Assembly (NCBI GenBank): GCA_958407995.1
Contig: CATYJU010000037.1
Coordinates: forward strand, 1-20,821
Source: an uncultured Collinsella sp.
GTDB taxonomy: Bacteria > Actinomycetota > Coriobacteriia > Coriobacteriales > Coriobacteriaceae
DNA: 20,821 nucleotides
Direction: 5' to 3'
Made by a program: the position numbers and the translations under genes
Part shown: positions 15,167-20,821 of the stretch, one piece after another
Position numbering within the stretch: the stretch's first letter is position 1
Layout: each line of letters begins with the position of its first letter
Notes under the pieces: model-generated
Database searches by the model: none
Seen by the model: only the letters and a program-made list of their open reading frames with translations
What the model was told of the DNA's origin: nothing

Positions 15167-16372
15167 TTAAGCCGACGGCTCCTGCTGGGTAATGCAGTGG
15201 ATGTTGCCGCCGCCGAAGACGACCTGCTCGGACTGGACGCCGACGCACTTGTAGACGCCCTCGCCCCAGACCTCGTCATAGATCTTCTGGAGCGTGTCGA
15301 CGGCCAGCTGGTCGTTCTCGTCGCCGTACTGCGGGACGATGACGCCGTGGTTGGTGACCAGGTAGTTCATGTAGGACGCGATCAGCGGCTCGTCGGGGAC
15401 GCGCGGCTCGGCGTTCTCGTCGGCGTCGATGGTGTCGCAGGAGGCCTGGTCCATGAACAGCGGGTTCACGGGCATGCAGAGCTTGTAGACCTTCATCTTG
15501 CGGCCCTTGGCGTCAACGGCGTTGGAGAGGGTCTCGTAGGCAGCGTGGCACTGCTCGTAGAACGGATACTCGGGATCGTCGGTCCAGATGCAGGCCATGA
15601 CGCCCGGGGCGATGAACGTGGCGACGTCGTCGATGTGGCCGTTGGTCTCCTCGGGGTCGATGCCCTCCTTGACCCAGATGACCTTCTCGACACCCAGGTA
15701 ATCCTTGAGGTGCTCATCCATATAGGCGCGAAGCTCCTCGCTCCAGGGCTCAAACTTCTTGTGGTACTTGGGCCAGATGGACTCGGGATCCTCTTCCTCC
15801 TCGAGCACCGCAGAGCAGGTGCGGCCGGGGGAAAGCAGGCACTGGTCGGTCACGACAAGGGTGCCCTCGCCGTCGACGGTGATGGAGCCGCCCTCGAGGA
15901 TCATGTCATCGGGACGATAGCGGCGGCAGCCGGAGAGCTCAGCCATCTTGAGGGCGATCTGCTCGTCCTTGTCCCACGGGAAGTACAGGCCGTCGACGAG
16001 GCCGCCGTAGGCGTTGAAGTGCCAGTGGTTGGCGCGCTTCTCGCCCTTGCCGTTGATGACGTAGGTGGCGGCGGTGTCGCGGAACCAAGCGTCGTCGGTG
16101 GTCATCTCGATGACGGTGACGTTCTCGTCGTTCTCGAAGACGGCTTTGCAGTTGGCGTAGTCGACCTGGTTGGCGCACATATAGACCGGGGTGAACTCGG
16201 AGATGGCGCGGGCGATGGCGGCATACTGCTTCTGGGCCGGCTTGGCGCCGTGGGCCCAGGTGTCGGTGCGGTGGGGCCAGCCCATCCACACGCGATCCTG
16301 CGGGGCGAACTCGGCGGGCATGAAGAAGCCGTCGGCCTTGGGGGTGGACTCGGACTCGGTGATCGTACGCAT
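15167..16372 (-). CDS. aguA: agmatine deiminase (copy 2, cluster copy)
   Basis: The protein has 401 residues, about 28 longer than copy 1. Catalytic landmarks are present: WPHR at 32-35, Asp99, Glu160 (ILEGGS), His246 (NGHIDD) and the nucleophile Cys393 (GGGNIHCITQQ). The loop after Asp99 reads RDTAATY where the family usually has RDTGPT. The extra length comes mainly from an acidic and aromatic insertion at about 182-222 (EEEEDPESIW, FEPWSEEL) with no counterpart in copy 1. ATG at 16372 has GGAGGA 7 nt upstream; the longer frame to 16537 is rejected. It lies downstream of ptcA and an antiporter gene, so it is the likely pathway enzyme making N-carbamoylputrescine for PtcA. Confidence 0.93.
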   Translation of the reverse strand: MRTITESESTPKADGFFMPAEFAPQDRVWMGWPHRTDTWAHGAKPAQKQYAAIARAISEFTPVYMCANQVDYANCKAVFENDENVTVIEMTTDDAWFRDTAATYVINGKGEKRANHWHFNAYGGLVDGLYFPWDKDEQIALKMAELSGCRRYRPDDMILEGGSITVDGEGTLVVTDQCLLSPGRTCSAVLEEEEDPESIWPKYHKKFEPWSEELRAYMDEHLKDYLGVEKVIWVKEGIDPEETNGHIDDVATFIAPGVMACIWTDDPEYPFYEQCHAAYETLSNAVDAKGRKMKVYKLCMPVNPLFMDQASCDTIDADENAEPRVPDEPLIASYMNYLVTNHGVIVPQYGDENDQLAVDTLQKIYDEVWGEGVYKCVGVQSEQVVFGGGNIHCITQQEPSA

Positions 16373-16739
16373 AAGATTTCCTCCAAATCGAACGATCGCT
16401 TGCTGCGGGCGGGTTACCCGCAGCCTAAAACCAAGAGATGGTAGGCGCCCGTTCCCCGGCAAAGGTCGGGGCGCCCGGCGCCGGTTTTCACGGAGTCGCA
16501 CCGGCAAGCGACGACGTAACCTGGTGCGCGGAGACAAAACGCACGAAGGATACGGAAGAGAGATTGGGGTGGGCGGTGGTTACCGGAGCTATCGCTCACA
16601 CCCACCCCAGGGAATGGTTAGCAAACCTGTCGCTTGGACACGCCTCCGAAGAGGCTGGAGTGCCCGGGGTCGGGAGCGACAAGCCCGACGAAGCGCACGT
16701 TGGTACGCAAGGAGGGTTGGAGCCCCGAATCCGGGTGCT
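16373..16739. other. 367-nt structured spacer between antiporter 1 and agmatine deiminase 2
   Basis: No gene is supported on either strand. Inverted repeats fill it: GCTGCGGG / CCCGCAGC (16402-16424), GGCGCCC / GGGCGCC (16444-16450, 16469-16475), GGGGTGGG / CCCACCCC (16566-16573, 16611-16618), and hairpin repeat B at its right end. None has a proper minus-strand T tract. It would be transcribed as the leader of aguA if the antiporter and aguA are cotranscribed, or hold a separate promoter. It matches no riboswitch consensus I could recognise. Confidence 0.5.
16402..16424 (-). promoter_or_regulatory. leader hairpin just upstream of agmatine deiminase 2
   Basis: GCTGCGGG (16402-16409) and CCCGCAGC (16417-16424) pair perfectly with a 7-nt loop. 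It ends 29 nt before the ATG, just upstream of the GGAGGA ribosome site. It may affect initiation or mark a processed 5' end. Confidence 0.4.
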
Positions 16740-16740
16740 C
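16658..16740. repeat. long hairpin repeat, copy B (83 nt)
   Basis: The outer arms GAGTGCCCGG (16658-16667) and CCGGGTGCTC (16731-16740) pair with the same two G-U wobble positions as copy A. The centre holds CGAAGCGCACGTTGGTACGC, which differs from copy A at two positions. Its right arm touches the stop codon of antiporter 1 (16740-16742). The two copies share core and outer-arm design but differ in the stem between, as in a structure-conserved family. Confidence 0.6.
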
Positions 16741-18179
16741 TAGTTCTCCTCGGCCTCGGCGGCCTCCTCAGCGAGACGCTGGGCTGCGAGCTCAGGGGTC
16801 AGACCCTTGTACTCTTCCTTGCGGCCCTTAGCGCTGACGACGCGGACGACCTCGCCGATGAGCACGAGCACGATGAAGATGACGATCATCGGGACCTTGT
16901 CGCCAATTTCAGCGGCGGAGAACGGTACCAGCGTTGCAACGATAGCCAGGATCAGCTCGATGCAGGGGATGGCCAGCATGACCTTCATCATCGCGCCCTT
17001 GAACGGGAACGTGAAGATGCGCTCACGGTTGGGGTCGTTCTTACGAAGGTTGAGGAACGCCGGGAACATCGGGATGTAGGTCAGCAGCAGGAAGACGACG
17101 GAGGTGCCGAAGAGCATCCAGAAGACGCCGTTGGAGATGGCGTCGATGGGCACGAGCTGCAGGCACAGCACCAGGGAGGCAACGATGGCGTTGACTAGGT
17201 TGGCGCCGTTGGGCATGTCGTCATCCGAGATCATCGAGGCGAAGACCTTGGGCATGTTGCCGTGCTCGGCAGCGTAGCGGGCGACGGAGTTGACGCCGAA
17301 GGACCAGGCAGCCATGTTGGCGAACAGGGTAATCAGGAAGGCGATGCAGATGACCTTAAAGATCATGGAGTCGCCCACCATGGTCTGGACTGCGACGATC
17401 ATGCCGTAGTCGGGGTCGATGGAGTCGGCCGGCACAGCGGCGCCGATGCCGAAGCCAGCGAACAGGTAGATGACGGCAATAGCCACGCCACCGACAATGA
17501 TAGCCTTGGGAATATCGCGAGCGGGATCGGCCATGTCGTCGGTCATGGTGCAGATGACCTCGAAGCCCATGAAGTTAAAGATGATGATGGACAGGTAGCC
17601 GAGAGCGTTGGTGTTGGTGAGCTCGGGCAGGAAGGTGGCGGCGGACATGTCGTTCGCAAAACCGTTCTCCATGGCATACCAGATGCCCAGAGCGCCGACG
17701 ATAACGGCAACGGCGACCTTGATGATAGCGCCACCGTTGAGGACCCACTCGGAGTCGGCCGCCTTGGAGCGACCCATGAGATACACGATCCACACGAAGG
17801 CAAGCTCGATGCCCATCTTGGCGATTAGGTTGAACTCGACGCCGAAGACCATGCCCAGGATGTCGGGGAACATGGTTGCCAGCGAGGCGATCCACAGCGG
17901 GTAGTTGACCCAGTAGTAGTACGAAATGCGGGCGCCCCACTTGTCGCCCAGGCCATCGCGTACCCAGTCGTAAATGCCGCCCTCGCCGTCATAGGTGGTG
18001 CCGAGCTCGGCGACGACCATGCCGTAAGGGAGCAGGAAGGTCAGGATCAGGAAAATCCACCAGAAGAACTGCTGGTTGCCAATGGCAGCAGCAGGAGCGG
18101 CGGCCTCGCAAACGAAGACGACGCAGATGATAGTCGAAATGACCGTCAGGAAGGAAAGCTTTTTCTTTCCGTCACTCAT
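16740..18179 (-). CDS. aguD: agmatine/putrescine antiporter, APC family (copy 1)
   Basis: The protein has 479 residues and about twelve transmembrane helices. TM1 contains EAAAPAAAIGN, followed by WWIFLILTFLLPYGMVVAE, the substrate-binding region of APC exchangers. Later marks are EGGIYDWVRDGLGDKWGAR, FNFMGFEV, SFGVNSVARY and HGNMPKVF. The cytosolic C-terminus is charged (LAEEAAEAEEN). It would import agmatine and expel putrescine across the inner membrane. ATG at 18179 has AAGGAG 6 nt upstream. It lies 133 nt downstream of ptcA and upstream of aguA on the same strand, the standard order of agmatine deiminase clusters (aguB-aguD-aguA). Specificity is assigned by context. It is a clear paralogue of 13269-14666. 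Confidence 0.9.
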   Translation of the reverse strand: MSDGKKKLSFLTVISTIICVVFVCEAAAPAAAIGNQQFFWWIFLILTFLLPYGMVVAELGTTYDGEGGIYDWVRDGLGDKWGARISYYYWVNYPLWIASLATMFPDILGMVFGVEFNLIAKMGIELAFVWIVYLMGRSKAADSEWVLNGGAIIKVAVAVIVGALGIWYAMENGFANDMSAATFLPELTNTNALGYLSIIIFNFMGFEVICTMTDDMADPARDIPKAIIVGGVAIAVIYLFAGFGIGAAVPADSIDPDYGMIVAVQTMVGDSMIFKVICIAFLITLFANMAAWSFGVNSVARYAAEHGNMPKVFASMISDDDMPNGANLVNAIVASLVLCLQLVPIDAISNGVFWMLFGTSVVFLLLTYIPMFPAFLNLRKNDPNRERIFTFPFKGAMMKVMLAIPCIELILAIVATLVPFSAAEIGDKVPMIVIFIVLVLIGEVVRVVSAKGRKEEYKGLTPELAAQRLAEEAAEAEEN

Positions 18180-18210
18180 GATGAGCTCCTTCGCTCAGTC
18201 TTGGACAGAT

Positions 18211-18286
18211 CCGAGGCCCTAAGGTATTAAGGCAATTGCTTGGGCCTCGGTGAGCGGGCGGCAGGAGACGAGCATCCGCCGCCCGC
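18211..18286 (-). other. two intercistronic hairpins between ptcA and antiporter gene
   Basis: Stem 1 is CCGAGGCCC (18211-18219) / GGGCCTCGG (18242-18250), extended by AAG/CTT past a bulged T. Stem 2 is GCGGGCGGC (18254-18262) / GCCGCCCGC (18278-18286). Neither is followed by a T tract on the minus strand. They could protect the ptcA mRNA 3' end or set different expression of ptcA and the antiporter. Confidence 0.5.
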
Positions 18287-18312
18287 AAACGTGCTTTTAG
18301 AAGCCTTGAGGC

Positions 18313-19386
18313 TTAGAGCTGCTCGAGAGCCTCGAGAGCGGCGTGGAGCTCAGCCTTGGCGGAGTACTCGACACCCTCGTCGTTGAGCGGAGTGCGCTTG
18401 CCCAGGGCGGCAAGAAGAGCACGGATGGAGTGCTTGCGGTTCTCGGCCTCGACCCAGCACAGGGAGCGCTCGGGATCGTCCATGACCTCGTCGACGACCT
18501 CCTCATTGCGGGTGGCCGGCAGGCAGTGCATGAACTTGGAGTTCGGGCCGGCGAAGTTCATCATGTCCATGGTGACCTGATACTTGGGATAGAACACGTC
18601 CATGTAGTTCTCGCCCGAGACCTCCTCGTCGTACAGGCCATACCACACATCGGTGTAGATGAAGTCGGCGCCCTTGATGCACTCAATGTCGTCGGAGATG
18701 ACAACCGAGCCGCCGGAGACCTTGCAGTTCTCCTCGGCGATGGCCATCATCTGCTTGCCGAACTCAGCACGCTCCTCAACGGTGCCAACGTGCAGGCCGC
18801 CGTCGGGGATCTGATGGCCCTTAGGTCCAAACTGGACAAACTTCATGCCGACCTTGGAGGCGATGAACATGAGGGAGACGCAGACCTGGGTGGCATCGCC
18901 GATGAAGGCCAAGGTGCAGTCCTCAATCTTCTTGCCCTCGGGGAGGTTCTCGAGCATGGTCATGAGGTCGCCCATCTCCTGCGTGGGATGGTTGAACTCG
19001 GACATGCCGTTGATGACGGGAACAGCGGAGCCCTCGGCCAGACCGACGACATCCTTGTGACGGTCAACGCGGGCCATCATGATGTCGAGCAGGGAGCCCA
19101 TGACGCGAGCGGTGTCGCCCAGGGACTCATGGCCACCGAGCTGAATGGTGCCAGGGCCGTAGAACTGAGCGTGGCCGCCGAGGTCGGTCATAGCGGTCTC
19201 GAAGGAAAGGCGGGTGCGGGTGGAGACCTGCTGGAAGATCATGCCCAGGCTCTGGTTGCGGAGCAGGTGCGGATAATAACCGTCAACCTTGATGGCCTTC
19301 TTCATTGCCAGGCCAAGATCCTCGATAGCCAGGATCTGCTCTTTGGTGAAGTCGTTGGTGTCGATGAAATCCTTAGGCAGTGCCAT
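18313..19386 (-). CDS. ptcA: putrescine carbamoyltransferase
   Basis: The protein has 357 residues and belongs to the aspartate/ornithine carbamoyltransferase superfamily. Carbamoyl-phosphate residues are STRTR at 55-59, HPTQ at 133-136 and HCLPA at 287-291. The loop that defines ornithine enzymes (SMG) is replaced by VWYGLY at 247-252, the mark of putrescine carbamoyltransferase, and the C-terminal helix extension beyond about 330 also fits. In agmatine catabolism it converts N-carbamoylputrescine and phosphate to putrescine and carbamoyl phosphate. ATG at 19386 has an AAAGGAAA site. It is first in the minus-strand cluster, divergent from the AguR-like regulator. The usual partner, carbamate kinase, is not in the window, so the fate of carbamoyl phosphate is open. 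Confidence 0.93.
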   Translation of the reverse strand: MALPKDFIDTNDFTKEQILAIEDLGLAMKKAIKVDGYYPHLLRNQSLGMIFQQVSTRTRLSFETAMTDLGGHAQFYGPGTIQLGGHESLGDTARVMGSLLDIMMARVDRHKDVVGLAEGSAVPVINGMSEFNHPTQEMGDLMTMLENLPEGKKIEDCTLAFIGDATQVCVSLMFIASKVGMKFVQFGPKGHQIPDGGLHVGTVEERAEFGKQMMAIAEENCKVSGGSVVISDDIECIKGADFIYTDVWYGLYDEEVSGENYMDVFYPKYQVTMDMMNFAGPNSKFMHCLPATRNEEVVDEVMDDPERSLCWVEAENRKHSIRALLAALGKRTPLNDEGVEYSAKAELHAALEALEQL

Positions 19387-19716
19387 GTCGATTTCCTTTC
19401 CGCCGGTCTTGCCGACTTATTACTGAGAGGCGCTCGTACATCACGCCTCGTGTTGACAAGACCATCATTCACCCGTCTGTAATTTTTACCTAGTTTATTC
19501 GGGATTAAAGACCGTTCACGGAGTTACACCCTCTCTAATCCAATATAAACCCGCAGGTAGCAGGCTTGCAGGGGGTTTACCATCTAGAACCGCGAACGGT
19601 ATACGGCTATGCTTTATCTCGGCGCCTAATCCGCAATGAAACGTTGGGTTGAGACGTCTATATCCCACAGGGTATACAGGACTCGGCAATAGATAAATGA
19701 GATGGGACGGTGACGG
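19387..19716. promoter_or_regulatory. 330-nt divergent control region, ptcA / membrane LuxR (AguR-like)
   Basis: No gene is present. Inverted half-sites ACCGTTCACGG (19511-19521) and CCGCGAACGGT (19590-19600) differ by one base from perfect symmetry. Between them lie TATAAAC (19544-19550) and GGGGTTTA (19572-19579), which recur in looser form upstream of the Tat amidohydrolase (2386-2413). An ATATCCC with an imperfect dyad to GGGTATA is at 19660-19675. The AT-rich stretch 19475-19510 probably holds the ptcA promoter. Site assignment is tentative. Confidence 0.45.
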
Positions 19717-20682
19717 ATGAACACTCTGATGTTCTTCTATACCCTAGCGATACTCGTGATCTGTATTGTGACGGCAGTGCTTTCGCTTGCCGCCTATGCC
19801 TCGTCTCGTCGACGGTTCTTTATCTATGGCGGCGGCGTATTTATCTGTTATGCCGTCGAGATGACCGAGATTTTCTTTTTTGAATACACGCTGCAAAACC
19901 AGAGTTTTCCGGCCAGCGACTATTACGCAATTACCATGCCTGTGGCGCGGACCCTTGTGGCGACCGCTTCGCAGGCTTTTATTTGGCTCATCGCCATGGA
20001 CTTGCTCGACAAGCATTCAAAAAAGCTGTTCGTTATCCCCGTCGCAACGTTCTTGCTGAGCGAGTTGCTGATTATCGTCGCTGTCCCCTGTGGCCCCATG
20101 CACCAATGGCTCTATTACACGATGCGCCAAGTGTTCCTTGTCTTTGTAGGACTGTATATCTTTTGGACGGCTCATAAGAGTACGAAGGTTGAGCTGAAGG
20201 CACGTGTTAACAACCAACGAAAGCACCTGATTATCGGCGCTATTCTGGTCGGGTGCATCGTTGCCGAGGACTTCTACAACATCCTGGTCGTCCCCATGAG
20301 TCTGGCACCCTCCTGGCTGCAACTATACCTATCTGAGCGCAACTTTAGCGAGAATATCTTTGCGTGCTATTTTGCAATTCTGCTCATCATCTACGCCTAC
20401 CACGTTCTTTCGATTCGCATGCAGGAAGCCCCCGAGGAAAAGAACGTCAGCGATCTTGATCGACACATCGAAGAGCAGATGCCCTTCTATCGCAACGCCT
20501 ACAGACTCTCCAACCGCGAGACCGAAGTCATGCGTCTGGTTGTGCTGGGCAAAACGAACCAAGAGATCGCTGACGAGCTATTCCTTGCCGTGGGTACCGT
20601 CAAGACCCACATCCACAATATCCTGGTCAAAACCGAGCAGCAAAACCGCACCACGTTGATCCTCCACTTTTGGAAGCGATAA
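19717..20682 (+). CDS. aguR: membrane LuxR-family regulator, AguR-like (7-TM sensor plus HTH, paralogue 3)
   Basis: The protein has 321 residues. About seven hydrophobic helices span residues 5-233, followed by a linker and a LuxR HTH at about 262-319 (LSNRETEVMRLVVLGKTNQE, then VGTVKTHIHNILVK). This is the architecture of Lactococcus AguR, a membrane one-component activator that responds to agmatine, and the gene sits divergently beside ptcA-aguD-aguA, so the same role is inferred. Conserved marks shared with the regulators at 2454 and 11899 are Glu56-Tyr57, Glu184-Asp185, SERNFSEN at 206-213, and FW near the end. ATG at 19717 has only a weak GGGACGG site, but it aligns with the paralogues. 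Two hairpins follow the stop codon. Confidence 0.9.
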   Translation: MNTLMFFYTLAILVICIVTAVLSLAAYASSRRRFFIYGGGVFICYAVEMTEIFFFEYTLQNQSFPASDYYAITMPVARTLVATASQAFIWLIAMDLLDKHSKKLFVIPVATFLLSELLIIVAVPCGPMHQWLYYTMRQVFLVFVGLYIFWTAHKSTKVELKARVNNQRKHLIIGAILVGCIVAEDFYNILVVPMSLAPSWLQLYLSERNFSENIFACYFAILLIIYAYHVLSIRMQEAPEEKNVSDLDRHIEEQMPFYRNAYRLSNRETEVMRLVVLGKTNQEIADELFLAVGTVKTHIHNILVKTEQQNRTTLILHFWKR

Positions 20683-20717
20683 CCTGCCAAAAAAGGACAG
20701 GTTTATTTTGGCAGGTT
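20681..20717 (+). terminator. rho-independent terminator of the AguR-like gene
   Basis: AACCTGCCAAAA (20681-20692) pairs perfectly with TTTTGGCAGGTT (20706-20717) and is followed by TTATC. The stem starts within the stop codon of the regulator. Confidence 0.8.
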
Positions 20718-20736
20718 TTATCTGGGCAAACGTCGA

Positions 20737-20769
20737 CCGCCGCGAGGGAATTGCTTTCCCTCGCGGCGG
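20737..20769. terminator. second GC-rich terminator hairpin
   Basis: CCGCCGCGAGGGAA (20737-20750) pairs perfectly with TTCCCTCGCGGCGG (20756-20769), leaving a 5-nt loop. It begins 20 nt after the first hairpin. It shares the CCGCCGC stem base with the terminators at 403 and 8416. It may serve a gene to the right of the window. Sequence 20770-20821 shows no identifiable gene. Confidence 0.65.
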
Positions 20770-20821
20770 TTATCTAACAGAAAAAACCAAGTGAGTAGAC
20801 TTTTTGCTGGAGGCCGAGCAC

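Noticed and set aside
15005..16444. 479-codon plus-strand frame opposite agmatine deiminase 2
   Set aside because: Low-complexity Val/Leu/Asp/Gly-rich antisense shadow. The opposite strand has the complete catalytic set.
16440..16540. Possible cobalamin riboswitch (a GCCGGTGCGACTCCG stretch on the minus strand)
   Set aside because: Only this short segment resembles the consensus. The B12 box and the rest of the core are missing, and the downstream gene is unrelated to cobalamin.
16414..16605. 63-codon minus-strand frame in the spacer before agmatine deiminase 2
   Set aside because: The start has no convincing ribosome site, the composition is not protein-like, and the frame runs through several hairpins.
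18343..19482. 379-codon plus-strand frame opposite ptcA
   Set aside because: Antisense shadow of a gene with all carbamoyltransferase motifs.

Overview
The window looks like a chromosomal segment of a gut Coriobacteriia, most likely a Collinsella relative. The evidence is moderately high GC, strong GGAGG-type ribosome sites, an agmatine-deiminase cluster, and several LuxR regulators with seven-helix membrane domains, a class typical of Coriobacteriia. No rRNA, tRNA, CRISPR array or transposase was seen. The genus is inferred from gene content, not from a marker.

Layout, left to right. 1-201 is the 3' end of a type I DAHP synthase, followed by a decayed LuxR remnant. 513-3416 (minus) pairs a membrane LuxR regulator with a Tat-exported lipoprotein amidohydrolase. 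3783-6061 holds a GNAT acetyltransferase convergent with an AlbA/RecG-like DNA-binding regulator. 6251-8354 has a first agmatine deiminase divergent from a soluble LuxR regulator. 8493-12891 (minus) is a second membrane LuxR plus amidohydrolase pair, followed by a MATE exporter. 12982-13173 is a small plus-strand ORF of unknown function. 13269-19386 (minus) is an agmatine catabolism block, read in the order ptcA, antiporter, agmatine deiminase, cysteine-rich small ORF, second antiporter. 19717-20682 is a third membrane LuxR, divergent from ptcA and resembling AguR.

How they work together. An APC antiporter imports agmatine in exchange for putrescine. AguA deiminates agmatine to N-carbamoylputrescine and ammonia, and PtcA phosphorolyses that to putrescine and carbamoyl phosphate. 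The last step of the usual pathway, carbamate kinase (AguC), is not in the window. The agmatine step and the exchanger are each present twice, with one carbamoyltransferase.

Most unusual features. Three paralogous AguR-like seven-helix LuxR regulators each sit beside a catabolic module, two of them beside amidohydrolases rather than agmatine genes. A 60-codon Cys-rich ORF overlaps the start of the second antiporter and contains a terminator-like hairpin. A long hairpin repeat with a conserved core occurs at the 3' ends of two agmatine genes. Several long inverted repeats and a 21-bp-phased operator-like repeat lie in the intergenic regions.
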